From Tardiphaga robiniae (GTDB lineage Bacteria > Pseudomonadota > Alphaproteobacteria > Rhizobiales > Xanthobacteraceae): a stretch of DNA of 64,000 bases. This document shows, piece after piece, positions 17,166 to 26,248 of this stretch. The stretch is from positions 62,001-126,000 of the forward strand of contig NZ_JABMCJ010000071.1 of assembly GCF_013359755.1 (NCBI RefSeq), written 5' to 3'. Numbering within the stretch: position 1 is the stretch's first letter; each line of letters begins with the position of its first letter. The translations under genes and the position numbers were made by a program. The notes under the pieces are model-generated. The model ran no database searches and was not told the origin of the DNA. It worked only from the letters and a program-made list of their open reading frames with translations.

Positions 17166-18098
17166 ATGATGGGTACGATGATTTCCGGACGCGTTCTGCA
17201 AGCCACTTTGGCGACGGCAGTTACCCTTCTCATTTGTGCGGGATCACCGGCTCGGGCGCAGTCCGTCGCTGTCATGGTGAACGGCGAGCCCATCACCAAT
17301 TTCGATATCGAACAGCGCACCAAGTTGAATGCACTGTCCGGCGCGAAGACGAACAGCCGCCAGGACGTGATCGAGGAGTTGATCAGCGAAAAGGTGAAGA
17401 TCAAGGAAGGCAAGAAATACAGCGTCGATCCCGGTGCTTCGGAAGTCGATGGTGCATTTCAGAACATGAGCTCGCGCATGCGCCTCACGCCGGATCAGCT
17501 GGTGCAGTCACTGGCGTCCAAAGGCATCCGCCCGGACACGCTGAAAAGCCGTTTGAAGGCCGACATGGTCTGGAACGCGATTGTCCGCGGGCGCTTCAAG
17601 CAGAGCCTGCAGGTCGGCGAAAAGGAAGTCGATGCAGCCGTCCAGAGCGCTGGCGGCGATGCCATGACCGAAGCGTTCGAATATCAGATGCGGCCGGTTG
17701 TGCTGGTCGTGCCCCGCGGTGCGGCGTCCGGCATGATGGAAGCGCGGCACAAGGAAGCCGAAGGGCTACGCGAGCGTATCCAGAGCTGCGAAGACGCCAA
17801 CCGTACCTTCAAGTCGATGCAGAATGCGACCATCCGCGATACGGTCGTCAAGACCTCTGCCGATCTGCCGCCGTCGCTGCGAGAACTGCTCGACAAGACC
17901 CCGATCGGACGTCTCACGCCTCCGGAAGTGACCCGCCAGGGTGTCGAAATGGTCGCTCTATGCGCGCGCAAGCCGACCAAGGTCGATACCCCGAAGAAGC
18001 GGGAAGTCCGCGACAAGATGTTTGCCGACAAATTCGAAGCGAAGTCGAAATCCTACCTGCAGGAAGTGCGCAAAGCGGCGATGATCGAATATCGGTAG
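17166..18098 (+). CDS. surA: SurA-type periplasmic chaperone
   Basis: Predicted periplasmic chaperone for outer-membrane proteins such as LptD. The 310-residue product starts with a signal peptide (ATAVTLLICAGSPARAQS), then the SurA N-domain: VAVMVNGEPITNFDIEQRTKL and DVIEELISEKVKIKEGKKY. The following part is shorter than in E. coli SurA (428 residues) and only one weak parvulin-like region is seen (about 170-280), so prolyl isomerase activity is uncertain. Two adjacent ATGs (17166, 17169) and one at 17178 could serve as start. It sits between lptD and pdxA, the classic order. Confidence 0.88.
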   Translation: MMGTMISGRVLQATLATAVTLLICAGSPARAQSVAVMVNGEPITNFDIEQRTKLNALSGAKTNSRQDVIEELISEKVKIKEGKKYSVDPGASEVDGAFQNMSSRMRLTPDQLVQSLASKGIRPDTLKSRLKADMVWNAIVRGRFKQSLQVGEKEVDAAVQSAGGDAMTEAFEYQMRPVVLVVPRGAASGMMEARHKEAEGLRERIQSCEDANRTFKSMQNATIRDTVVKTSADLPPSLRELLDKTPIGRLTPPEVTRQGVEMVALCARKPTKVDTPKKREVRDKMFADKFEAKSKSYLQEVRKAAMIEYR

Positions 18099-18140
18099 TT
18101 TCCGATCCGGCTTAGGCCGCGACTGGCTTAGGGCGGCACC

Positions 18141-19145
18141 ATGACCAAACCTCTTGCGCTGACATTGGGCGAACCGGCCGGCATCGGCCCGGACATTGCC
18201 ATCGCTGCCTGGCTGCGTCGGCACGAACTCGACCTGCCCCCGTTCTATCTGCTTGGTGACCGAGACTTCATGGCGGAACGTGCCAAGACGCTCGGCCTCG
18301 ACGTCAGGCTGGCCGATGTAACGCCCGCCGGTGCCGCTGAGACGTTTGCTGACGCGTTACCGGTGGTGTCGATCGGGCAGACGGTCACCGCGCCTCCCCG
18401 TCGTCCTGACGCGTCCAGCGCACCCGCAGCCATTGCCTCGATCCGTCAGGCGGTCGCGGACGTGGAAGCCGGCCATGCCGGCGCCGTCGTGACCAATCCG
18501 ATCGCCAAGAGTGTGCTCTATCGCGCCGGTTTCACCCATCCAGGTCACACCGAATTTCTCGCCGAGCTTGCCGCCCGCGACGGAAAGGTCCCGCTGCCGG
18601 TGATGCTGTTGTGGTCGCCCGAACTGGCCGTGGTGCCGGTCACGATCCATGTCTCGCTGCGCGATGCTATTGCCCAACTGAGCGGCCCGCTGATCACTGC
18701 CACCGCACGCATCGTGGTCAACGACATGAAGACCCGTTTCGGCATCAAGCGGCCACGACTGGCCATTGCTGGCCTCAATCCGCATGCCGGAGAAGACGGT
18801 TCGATGGGCGACGAGGAGCAGGCGTTCATCATGCACGCGGTCACCGTATTGCAGAACGAAGGCATCGACGCACGCGGGCCTTTGCCCTCCGACACCATGT
18901 TCCATCCGGCAGCCCGCGCGACCTATGACTGCGCGATCTGCATGTATCATGATCAGGCGCTGATCCCGATCAAGACCATCGCCTTCGATGAAGGCGTCAA
19001 CGTCACGCTCGGCCTGCCCTTTATCCGCACCTCACCCGATCACGGCACCGCCTTCGACATCGCCGGCACCGGCAAGGCTAATCCGTCGAGCCTGATTGCG
19101 GCGCTGAAACTCGCGGCCCGCATGGCTGCGACGCAATCCGCATGA
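18141..19145 (+). CDS. pdxA: 4-hydroxythreonine-4-phosphate dehydrogenase
   Basis: Oxidises 4-phosphohydroxy-L-threonine in the deoxyxylulose-5-phosphate-independent arm's partner step of pyridoxal phosphate synthesis, feeding PdxJ. The 334-residue product shows the family start [16 protein letters not shown], metal-binding His in GHTEFLAEL and in [11 protein letters not shown], and the C-terminal [21 protein letters not shown] motif. It overlaps the rsmA start by an ATGA, so the two are coupled, as in E. coli pdxA-ksgA. Confidence 0.96.
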   Translation: MTKPLALTLGEPAGIGPDIAIAAWLRRHELDLPPFYLLGDRDFMAERAKTLGLDVRLADVTPAGAAETFADALPVVSIGQTVTAPPRRPDASSAPAAIASIRQAVADVEAGHAGAVVTNPIAKSVLYRAGFTHPGHTEFLAELAARDGKVPLPVMLLWSPELAVVPVTIHVSLRDAIAQLSGPLITATARIVVNDMKTRFGIKRPRLAIAGLNPHAGEDGSMGDEEQAFIMHAVTVLQNEGIDARGPLPSDTMFHPAARATYDCAICMYHDQALIPIKTIAFDEGVNVTLGLPFIRTSPDHGTAFDIAGTGKANPSSLIAALKLAARMAATQSA

Positions 19146-20014
19146 GCGGGATCGACGATCTGCCGCCGCTGCGTGACGTCATCAAACGTTTCGATCTGCA
19201 GGCGCGCAAATCGCTCGGCCAGAATTTTCTGCTCGATCTCAATCTCACCGCACGCATCGCCCGCGCCGCCGGCCCGCTGGAAGATTGCACGGTCATCGAG
19301 GTTGGCCCCGGTCCCGGCGGCCTCACCCGTGCATTGCTGGCCGCCGGCGCCAGGCGCGTCATCGCCGTCGAGCGTGACGAGCGCGCGCTCGGCCCGCTCA
19401 AGGAAATCGCCGCGCACTATCCTGGTCGGCTCGAGATCGTCATCGGCGACGCCCAGACCTTCGATCCGCGCTCGATGCTATCAGGCGAGCGCGCCAAGAT
19501 CGTCGCCAACCTCCCCTATAATATCGGTACGCAGCTCCTGATCGACTGGCTGTGCACCGAGCCGTGGCCGCCCTGGTACGACATGATGGTGCTGATGTTC
19601 CAGCGCGAGGTCGCCGAACGCATCGTCGCGGTCGAAGATGACGAGGCTTATGGCCGGCTCGGTGTGCTGTCGAACTGGCGCGCCGAAACCAAAATCCTGT
19701 TCGACATCTCGCCGGCCGCCTTCACGCCGCCCCCGAAGGTGACGTCATCGGTCGTGCGCCTCGTTCCCCGCGCGGAGCCAGAGGCCTGCGAACGACGCCT
19801 GCTGGAACAGGTGGCCGCTGCAGCATTCAATCAGCGCCGCAAGATGCTGCGGCAGAGCCTGAAGTCCCTCGGCGTCGATCCGGAGCGGCTCGCCGCAGCT
19901 GCCGATGTCGACGTTACCCGGCGCGCCGAGACGGTTCCGGTGTCGGGCTTTGTCGCGATGGCGCGCGAATTATCCAAGATCCGAAAAACCAAGAGCGTTA
20001 CGCCGACGCCTTGA
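19142..20014 (+). CDS. rsmA: 16S rRNA dimethyladenosine transferase
   Basis: Dimethylates the two adjacent adenosines of the 3' end loop of 16S rRNA late in small-subunit assembly. The 290-residue product begins with the family signature [10 protein letters not shown], then SAM-binding [16 protein letters not shown], acidic VERDERAL, catalytic NLPYNIGT and the FQREVAERI segment. It starts inside the pdxA stop. Its 3' end overlaps the convergent MFS gene by 17 bp. Confidence 0.97.
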   Translation: MSGIDDLPPLRDVIKRFDLQARKSLGQNFLLDLNLTARIARAAGPLEDCTVIEVGPGPGGLTRALLAAGARRVIAVERDERALGPLKEIAAHYPGRLEIVIGDAQTFDPRSMLSGERAKIVANLPYNIGTQLLIDWLCTEPWPPWYDMMVLMFQREVAERIVAVEDDEAYGRLGVLSNWRAETKILFDISPAAFTPPPKVTSSVVRLVPRAEPEACERRLLEQVAAAAFNQRRKMLRQSLKSLGVDPERLAAAADVDVTRRAETVPVSGFVAMARELSKIRKTKSVTPTP

Positions 20015-21167
20015 TCTCCTGCGCCGGGCTCCTGATCGCGGCCCACATGAAACATGTGCAGGCGAGTGCCACGAACATCGGCAGCCCATGCGTCAGTCCC
20101 TGCATCGCAGCGCCGGCGAAGACCGGGCCGATCAGCGCGCCTGCGCCCCACATCAGTCCCATCGCCGCATAGATACCAACCAGCTGGCTGCCGCTGAAGC
20201 GACTGCCGACAATGGTCAGCATGATCGTATAGATCCCGACGAACACACCGCCCCACACGAACAGCAAAGGATAGATGGTCCACGGCGACAACAGCGCCCA
20301 TGGCCACACGAGCGCACCGATCACCGCCAGCCCCGCCAAAGCGATGATCATGCGACGTCGGTCGAGCTTGTCGCCAAGCCAGCCAATCGGGAGCTGCAGC
20401 ACAATGGCGCCTATCATCATGCACGACATCAATTGCGTCGCTTCGGTCTCGAGCCAGCCGAGCTTCACGGCATAAAGCGCGAGGAACGACAGCCCAGCGC
20501 TTTCCACCGTTGCATGCAGAACCGTTGCCGCCATCGCGATCGGCGCCAGCATGATGAAGCGCAGCGGATTGGCATCCACGGGTTCATCGAACACCGGCTG
20601 CGCAATCCCGGGCATCGCCAGACACATCAAGGCAAGGATGGAGAAGCCCGCGCCGACCCAATAGGCCATTGCGCCCTGCGTCCCCACAAGGGACAGCGTG
20701 AGCGGCCCCAGCGCGAAACCAACCGAAAGCGCGGCAGTATAGGCTGCCATGGCGCGGGCACGGGTCGCGTCGGTGCTCAGGCTGTTCAGCCAGGTTTCCG
20801 ACATCACGAACAGGGTTTCGGACGCAGCGCCAAGCACGATGCGGAGCGGAAACCAGAGCCAGATCGACGGCACGGCCAGAAACAGCAAGAGCACCACAAC
20901 AGCGACGGCCAGCGCACCGATCACCATACGCCGCATGCCGATACGGGCGGCGAATCTTGGCAGTACAAATGCCATCGCCAGCACACCGACCGCATGCATC
21001 GCAGCATTCGCCCCGATGAACGCGTCGGACGAGCCGCGTTCTGCGAGATCCAGCGCAATCAGTGCGGCACTGAGGCTGTAAGTCAGGCCGAAGATCATCG
21101 CTGCCATGATCACTGCGGCGCGCGACCAGAGCGTGGAACCGGGTATGGAACCGGCTGGAGACTGCAT
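19998..21167 (-). CDS. MFS transporter (YcaD-like)
   Basis: A 389-residue inner-membrane transporter with twelve hydrophobic segments. The first half has the loop-2 MFS motif region [16 protein letters not shown]; the second half has [18 protein letters not shown], the equivalent loop. The segment [12 protein letters not shown] is typical of the YcaD/UMF-type branch of MFS proteins. The ATG at 21165-21167 has GGGG 6 nt upstream; a GTG 12 nt earlier is an alternative. Substrate unknown. The last 17 bp overlap rsmA in the opposite direction. Confidence 0.88.
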   Translation of the reverse strand: MQSPAGSIPGSTLWSRAAVIMAAMIFGLTYSLSAALIALDLAERGSSDAFIGANAAMHAVGVLAMAFVLPRFAARIGMRRMVIGALAVAVVVLLLFLAVPSIWLWFPLRIVLGAASETLFVMSETWLNSLSTDATRARAMAAYTAALSVGFALGPLTLSLVGTQGAMAYWVGAGFSILALMCLAMPGIAQPVFDEPVDANPLRFIMLAPIAMAATVLHATVESAGLSFLALYAVKLGWLETEATQLMSCMMIGAIVLQLPIGWLGDKLDRRRMIIALAGLAVIGALVWPWALLSPWTIYPLLFVWGGVFVGIYTIMLTIVGSRFSGSQLVGIYAAMGLMWGAGALIGPVFAGAAMQGLTHGLPMFVALACTCFMWAAIRSPAQEIKASA

Positions 21168-21262
21168 GCGTGACCCCACGGTGAACGCAGAGCTCCTCGC
21201 ATAAAAACATTAATCATCCGCTGGCTATATCTGCCCTGGAAAACCGGGATCATGGGTAACCG

Positions 21263-22576
21263 ATGATACGACTGCTGCTCCTCCTGCTGGGCGCGGAAGT
21301 GGTGCAACGACGCTGGCGGTTGCTGCTCGCGATCGGCGTGCTGTGGGCTGCCTTGGGCCTCGCTATCGTGATCGACGCGTTCGATGGCAGCACGATCGTG
21401 CGGCCGCATTACTTCGGCTACCTGCTGCTGCTGGAAGGCATTGTCAGCCTGCTGGCTGCTCTGCTTGCCGTCAAACGTCGGCCCTATCAGTTCGCCAAGG
21501 CCGTTATCCTGATCGTACCGGCCGTTATCATCATCGCGCTGCCGCGTCATTCCAACCTGTTGATCGCGATGCTGCTGGGCGGCGTGCTGCTACTCGACGG
21601 TAGCGCGCGCATCGTCAGCGCCTGGCTGGTGCGCTTCGAGAACTGGCGGATGGCGATCGGTGCTGGTGCGGTCGAACTGATGCTCGCCGCCACCACGCTG
21701 GAGCCGTGGCCGACCTGGTACGAGGGCACGATCGGCTTTAACATCGGCGCGTTGCTGATCGTATCGGGACTGAGCACGACGTTGCTGGCTAATCGCTTGC
21801 GGCGATTGCCACCGGATGCACCGATCTCGATGCTGGTGGGCGGCGCGTTTCCGACCGCATTGTGGGTGCCCGCCACGCCGGATGATGCCGGCAAGGACGA
21901 TCTCGTCGTGCATGTCTGGACACCCACAGGGCCCGGCCGCAGCGCGCGGCGCCGACCGCTGGTGGACCGCTATATTGCAGCCGTCGACGCCAATGGCATC
22001 GTCTCCACCGGACATGCAGCACTCGAGCTGGCGCCCAATGTCTATGTCAGCCACTACCCCGCCGTCGAAATTGATCGCGCGCCGGATGAGTTCGGCCGCG
22101 TGCTGCGCGCTGGCGTCGAGAACGACCTGCCCGGCCGTTTCCAGCCGAGCTATCCCGAAGAAGCAGACGGATGGTGCGAGGCCACTGCACATATCCGTTT
22201 CACGCGTATCGACCGCGTTCGCGTCCGCCACTTCTGGCGCACATACCGCGTTGATACGACCTACAACCTCACCAGCCGCAACTGCTCGACCGCCGTGGCA
22301 CACGCGCTCGATGCAGGCCTCGAAGGTGTGCTTGGACGCACCGATCGGCCTTGGCGTGCATTTTTCCAGGCCGTGGCCACGCCCGAATTGTGGGTTGCAA
22401 GCGTGTTGCGACGCCGCGCCGAAGCAATGGCATGGACGCCCGGCCTGATCCTCGACTATGCGCGGCTGCTGCAGGCGGTGGTCGAGCCCGAGCCAGAACA
22501 AATCTCCCCCGCATGGTCGCGCCTTAGAAGGCTCAGCATTCGTCGCGCAGCCCGGGCCCGCATGCGCGCGACATGA
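21263..22576 (+). CDS. HdeD-like membrane domain fused to a candidate permuted-papain domain
   Basis: A 437-residue protein in two parts. Residues 1-185 form about six membrane helices in short hairpins (GVLWAALGLAIVIDAF, GYLLLLEGIVSLLAALLAV, LLGGVLLLDGSARIVSAW), resembling HdeD/DUF308 proteins. Residues about 200-437 are soluble and contain GHAALEL (His251) followed by NLTSRNCSTAVAHAL (Cys341). This His-before-Cys order and these contexts resemble circularly permuted NlpC/P60 papain-like folds. The second domain could be a peptidase, amidase or acyltransferase; no activity can be assigned. It is a lone gene, divergent from the MFS gene. Confidence 0.65.
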   Translation: MIRLLLLLLGAEVVQRRWRLLLAIGVLWAALGLAIVIDAFDGSTIVRPHYFGYLLLLEGIVSLLAALLAVKRRPYQFAKAVILIVPAVIIIALPRHSNLLIAMLLGGVLLLDGSARIVSAWLVRFENWRMAIGAGAVELMLAATTLEPWPTWYEGTIGFNIGALLIVSGLSTTLLANRLRRLPPDAPISMLVGGAFPTALWVPATPDDAGKDDLVVHVWTPTGPGRSARRRPLVDRYIAAVDANGIVSTGHAALELAPNVYVSHYPAVEIDRAPDEFGRVLRAGVENDLPGRFQPSYPEEADGWCEATAHIRFTRIDRVRVRHFWRTYRVDTTYNLTSRNCSTAVAHALDAGLEGVLGRTDRPWRAFFQAVATPELWVASVLRRRAEAMAWTPGLILDYARLLQAVVEPEPEQISPAWSRLRRLSIRRAARARMRAT

Positions 22577-22608
22577 GTCTCTCAAGACGACCGCGACGTG
22601 GGCAAGAA

Positions 22609-22635
22609 GGTGCGAACCTGGCGCTCTTTCGCACC
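22609..22635 (+). terminator. Hairpin after the HdeD-fusion gene
   Basis: 8-bp stem GGTGCGAA / TTCGCACC about 30 nt after the stop codon. The following bases (CTTGAAC) do not form a U-run, so termination is uncertain. Confidence 0.4.
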
Positions 22636-22694
22636 CTTGAACTCGCCCCCATCCTGTGATTGCTAGGATGCAACGAAGTCTAGGGAAAACAAAA

Positions 22695-23753
22695 ATGGCT
22701 CTTTTGAAACGCCAGTCTCTGGTGAAATTCGACGCTCCGCTCTGCGAAACCATCGTCGACACACCGAAGCCGCAGGGCAAGGAAGTGCTGGTCCGCATCG
22801 AGTGCTGCGGACTCTGTCATTCCGACCTGCACATCCAGGACGGCTATGCGGATCTCGGCGGCGGCAAGAAGCTCGACACCACGCGCGGCATGACGCTTCC
22901 CTTCACCCTCGGCCACGAGATCGCCGGCATCGTCGATGAAGTCGGCCCCGATGGCGATCAATCGCTCATCGGCAAAAAGAAGGCCGTCTTCCCGTGGATC
23001 GGCTGCGGCAAATGCCGCGACTGCCTTGCAGGCGATGAGAACCTCTGCGCCAAGAACCGCTTCCTCGGCGTGTCGCTCGACGGCGGTTTCGCGACGCACG
23101 TGCTTGTGCCCGACGAGAAGTATCTGCTCGATTACGATCCGCTACCGATCAACATGGCGGCGACTCTGATGTGCTCGGGCATCACCGCTTACGGCGCGCT
23201 CAAGCGTCTCGTCGATCGCCCGCGGCAGCGCAACCTACTGCTGGTGGGTCTCGGCGGCGTCGGCATGGCGGGTCTCGCGCTGGCCCAGGCGATGTTCAAG
23301 CAGCCGATCTCGGTGGCCGATCTCAATCCGGCGGCACGCGAAGCCGCGCTCAAGAACGGCGCCGCCTTCGCCTATGACCCTTCCGAGCCCGATGTCGCCA
23401 GGCGCATGGTGAAGGAAAACGATGGCGGCTTCGATGGCGTGGTCGACTTTGCCGGCAACGACAAATCCATGAACTTCGCGGTGGCCACCGTGGCGCGGGG
23501 CGGCAAGATCGTAGTGTCCGGCCTGATGGGCGGCGAGTTCAGCCTGCCCATGGTGCAATGGATCTACAAGCGTATGACCGTCGAGGGCTTCATGGTCGGC
23601 ACGCTTGAGGAAGCCAAGGAGCTGATGGCTCTGGCCCGCGCCGGCAAACTCAAGCCGACGCCGATGAAGGCGGAACCGATGGGCGATGCCCAGAAGTGGA
23701 TCGATGAACTGCGCGCCGGCAAGGTCGTCGGCCGGATCATGCTGACCAACTGA
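22695..23753 (+). CDS. Zinc-dependent alcohol dehydrogenase
   Basis: A 352-residue medium-chain dehydrogenase/reductase. It shows the catalytic-zinc ligands in CGLCHSD and LGHE, the four structural-zinc Cys in GCGKCRDCLAGDENLC, and the nucleotide-binding GLGGVGMAGLAL. Aspartate at the end of the second strand (VADLNP) suggests NAD rather than NADP. AGGGA lies 8 nt before the ATG at 22695. It is a single gene, so the physiological alcohol is unknown. Confidence 0.92.
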   Translation: MALLKRQSLVKFDAPLCETIVDTPKPQGKEVLVRIECCGLCHSDLHIQDGYADLGGGKKLDTTRGMTLPFTLGHEIAGIVDEVGPDGDQSLIGKKKAVFPWIGCGKCRDCLAGDENLCAKNRFLGVSLDGGFATHVLVPDEKYLLDYDPLPINMAATLMCSGITAYGALKRLVDRPRQRNLLLVGLGGVGMAGLALAQAMFKQPISVADLNPAAREAALKNGAAFAYDPSEPDVARRMVKENDGGFDGVVDFAGNDKSMNFAVATVARGGKIVVSGLMGGEFSLPMVQWIYKRMTVEGFMVGTLEEAKELMALARAGKLKPTPMKAEPMGDAQKWIDELRAGKVVGRIMLTN

Positions 23754-23765
23754 GCTGAGGCCTTG

Positions 23766-23794
23766 GCCCGGATTGCGCTTCATGCGATCCGGGC
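23766..23794 (+). terminator. Hairpin after the alcohol dehydrogenase gene
   Basis: 8-bp stem GCCCGGAT / ATCCGGGC with additional inner pairing CGC/GCG, starting 13 nt past the stop. No clear U-run follows. It lies 31 nt before the caspase-like start and could limit read-through. Confidence 0.45.
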
Positions 23795-23824
23795 TAGGAT
23801 ATGTCCCATTGCAGGATGGGATTC

Positions 23825-25204
23825 ATGGACCATTTCGTCCAACCGGTCAGGTCGCTTGCGCGAATTGCCGCGCTGATAGCCCTGACTTTGCTGCTCTCGG
23901 TCAGCGCTGCATTGGCCGAGAAGCGCATTGCGCTTGTGGTCGGCAACTCCGGCTACCAGAACATCACCCGCCTCGATAACCCGAAGAACGACGCGAAGCT
24001 GATGGCGGAGACGCTGAGCGGTCTCGGCTTCACGTTGATCGGCGGCACTGCGCAATTGGACCTGGACAAAAGCGCACTTGATCTCGCCGTGCAGAATTTC
24101 GGGCGGCAGGTTCAGGGCGCTGACGTCGCCCTGTTCTATTACGCGGGCCACGGCGTGCAGGTCAGCGGCTCCAATTACCTCGTGCCGGTGAACGCCAATC
24201 CGACCCGCGAGGCGGATGTCGATTTCCAGATGGTCGATATCAATCTGGTGCTGCGCCAGATGCAGGGCTCCGGCACGCGGCTCAACATGGTTATCCTGGA
24301 CGCATGCCGGAACAATCCGTTCGGGTCGCGTGGCCTGCGCGCCTCGGAAGGCGGCCTTGCCCAGATGCGCGCACCGGAAGGCACCCTGATCTCCTATGCG
24401 ACCCAGCCCGGCAGCGTGGCGCAGGACGGCAGCGATGGTAACAGCCCCTATACCAAGGCATTGGCGAGTACCGTGCGTCAGGCTGGGCTTGATATTTTCC
24501 AGACCTTCAATCAGGTCGGCCTTGCCGTGAAGCGCGCCACCGGCGGCTCGCAACAGCCTTGGGTGTCGTCATCGCCGATCGATGGCACATTCTACTTCGT
24601 GGCACCAACCGCCACCGTGCCGCTCGTCGTGCCGCAGAAGGCCGTGCAGGAAGCACGCCTGCCCGATGCGCCACGGATCGACTTCGACAAATTGCCGATC
24701 ACCGATCCAATCAAGCTTACGGAAATCAGCGATCGGCTTTATGAGCTGAATTTCGATCCCGAACCGCTGAACAGCAAGAATGGAATCGCGGTTGCGATCC
24801 GCGATTTCCAGGTCAAGGGCGGCATGCCACCAACGGGAGAAGCGACCGAGGGCCTGCTGCAGCGTTTGCGCAGCGCGAGCGACCAGAAACAATGGGGCTC
24901 GATCGTCTATGACATCAAGAACAAGAAATGGGGCATGTCGTGGGATCAACCGTCCCGCAAGTCAGCCGTGACCAAGGCACGCGCCCAATGCGGCACGGCT
25001 CCCTGCCCGCTCGAACTGTCGTTTTACGGAGCGAATTGCGGCGCCTTCGCAGCTCTCGGCGGCAACTGGTCGCTTGTCGCGCGGCCCACGCTTGCACAGG
25101 CGCGCGATGCGGCCATCGATCAATGCACCAAAACAGGAAAATCATGTCCGATTGTCGGCGCCATCTGCGCCAACGCCACGATGGGGCCTGACGCGAAATT
25201 GTAA
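23825..25204 (+). CDS. Exported caspase-like (C14) protein with C-terminal DUF4189-like domain
   Basis: A 459-residue protein with a signal peptide (ALIALTLLLSVSAALAEK), so it acts in the periplasm or outside. The caspase-fold domain begins RIALVVGNSGYQNITRLDNPKNDAKLM-like and contains the catalytic dyad: His109 in YYAGHGVQ and Cys161 in ILDACRNNPF. A Ser/Thr-Ala-Thr segment SYATQPGSVAQDG follows, as in bacterial metacaspase-like proteins. The end, from about residue 375, is a Cys-rich domain (QCGTAPCPLE, GANCGAFAAL, QCTKTGKSCP) resembling DUF4189. The ATG at 23825 fits the signal peptide. Two small paralogous secreted proteins follow at 29 and 6 bp spacing, suggesting one transcript. The substrate is unknown. 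Confidence 0.85.
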   Translation: MDHFVQPVRSLARIAALIALTLLLSVSAALAEKRIALVVGNSGYQNITRLDNPKNDAKLMAETLSGLGFTLIGGTAQLDLDKSALDLAVQNFGRQVQGADVALFYYAGHGVQVSGSNYLVPVNANPTREADVDFQMVDINLVLRQMQGSGTRLNMVILDACRNNPFGSRGLRASEGGLAQMRAPEGTLISYATQPGSVAQDGSDGNSPYTKALASTVRQAGLDIFQTFNQVGLAVKRATGGSQQPWVSSSPIDGTFYFVAPTATVPLVVPQKAVQEARLPDAPRIDFDKLPITDPIKLTEISDRLYELNFDPEPLNSKNGIAVAIRDFQVKGGMPPTGEATEGLLQRLRSASDQKQWGSIVYDIKNKKWGMSWDQPSRKSAVTKARAQCGTAPCPLELSFYGANCGAFAALGGNWSLVARPTLAQARDAAIDQCTKTGKSCPIVGAICANATMGPDAKL

Positions 25205-25233
25205 GTTCGATCTTTTTTTGAAAGTTATTGAAC

Positions 25234-25731
25234 ATGATTTTTCGATCTGGACTTCTGATTGGTTTGGCCATTCTGATATTTTCGGGAGACACAGCTCTGG
25301 CACAGGGCGCAACCGGTGGCAGCCTTGGCAATGACAGCAAGACGCTGTCGGGCTCCTCCCCCGAATCCCGATCAGCGGCGCCTGCCCAACGCGAAAGCTC
25401 CGAACGCCGCGCGCCGCGCCGTCAGACCGCGCCGCGCAACCGTGGCGAGGGCGCGGGAGGCGGCGGAAATTTCGACGGCGCCTGGTCGATATCGAGCGTA
25501 GGCACCTCCGGCTGTTCCGACACATTCACGGAAAGCTTCGTCGTGGCCAACGGAAGGATGATCGGCAAAGACGGCAGCGCCCCGGTCAGCGCCAACGGGA
25601 CAGTGCGCGGAAGCGGAAACTACAGCGGCATCCGCGTCACCAGCCAGGGTCGCCTCTCCGGCCGTACCGGTTCGGGAGTTTTCCAGCGATCCGATGGATG
25701 CTCGGGCCGCTGGGTCGCAAGCAAGCAGTAA
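25234..25731 (+). CDS. Small secreted SLGND protein 1
   Basis: A 165-residue exported protein of unknown function. Signal peptide FRSGLLIGLAILIFSGDTALAQ is followed by the segment GATGGSLGNDSKTLSGSS, a basic Arg-rich linker (RRAPRRQTAPRNRGEG) and a Gly/Ser-rich beta domain opening FDGAWSI and ending DGCSGRWVASKQ, with two Cys that may pair. It is a paralog of the next gene. An upstream TTG two codons earlier could also start. Similar FDG-W...KQ domains occur, to my memory, fused behind caspase-like domains in rhizobia, which would link it to the gene before it. Confidence 0.7.
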   Translation: MIFRSGLLIGLAILIFSGDTALAQGATGGSLGNDSKTLSGSSPESRSAAPAQRESSERRAPRRQTAPRNRGEGAGGGGNFDGAWSISSVGTSGCSDTFTESFVVANGRMIGKDGSAPVSANGTVRGSGNYSGIRVTSQGRLSGRTGSGVFQRSDGCSGRWVASKQ

Positions 25732-25737
25732 CCGCCC

Positions 25738-26235
25738 ATGACAATCCCGCAGATCATCATGAAATCCGTCATCCTCCCCTGTCTGCTCATCATCGCACTC
25801 GGCGGCAGCGACGCATGGAGTCAGGGCGCAACCGGCGGCAGCCTCGGCAATGACAACAAGACGCTGTCCGGCTCGTCTTCCGAGCCGCCTGCCGCCAAGC
25901 CAGCCCGCCGCGAGCGATCCGAGCAGCGTGCAGCTCCAGCCCGCCGCGGCGCTGGTGAGGGCGGCAGCGCCGCCAGATTCGACGGCATGTGGCAGATCAC
26001 TTTCACCGGTCAGTCGGCGGTGTGCGCGGGCAAAACCGCCAGCAGCACATTGACGATCTCCGGTGGGAGCGTCGGCGGGGGCGGTAGCATCAGTCCAAGC
26101 GGCGTATTGCAAGGGGTCGGCAGCAACGGCAGTGTGAGCGCGGTCATGACCGGCCGCCTGTCCGGCCGCGGTGGCGGCGGCTCGATGCAAATGTCGAATG
26201 GCTGCACCGGTCGCTGGACGGCCGGCAAGCAATGA
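25738..26235 (+). CDS. Small secreted SLGND protein 2 (tandem paralog)
   Basis: A 165-residue paralog of the preceding gene, starting 6 bp after its stop. It shares the signal peptide, the block GATGGSLGNDNKTLSGSS, an Arg-rich linker (RRERSEQRAAPARRG), the FDGMWQI strand and the end NGCTGRWTAGKQ. The middle of the beta domain has diverged and is Gly-rich (GGGGSISPSG). Either ATG 25738 or 25759 may be the start; the later one gives a more usual signal peptide. Function unknown; see the caspase-like gene upstream. Confidence 0.7.
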   Translation: MTIPQIIMKSVILPCLLIIALGGSDAWSQGATGGSLGNDNKTLSGSSSEPPAAKPARRERSEQRAAPARRGAGEGGSAARFDGMWQITFTGQSAVCAGKTASSTLTISGGSVGGGGSISPSGVLQGVGSNGSVSAVMTGRLSGRGGGGSMQMSNGCTGRWTAGKQ

Positions 26236-26248
26236 TCGGCGGCAGCGA

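Noticed and set aside
19905-21173. 422-codon plus-strand frame opposite the MFS gene
   Set aside because: His/Arg/Gln-rich shadow; the minus strand encodes a twelve-helix transporter.
21590-22798. 402-codon minus-strand frame opposite the HdeD-fusion gene
   Set aside because: No membrane or family features and it crosses the hairpin and promoter of the dehydrogenase gene.
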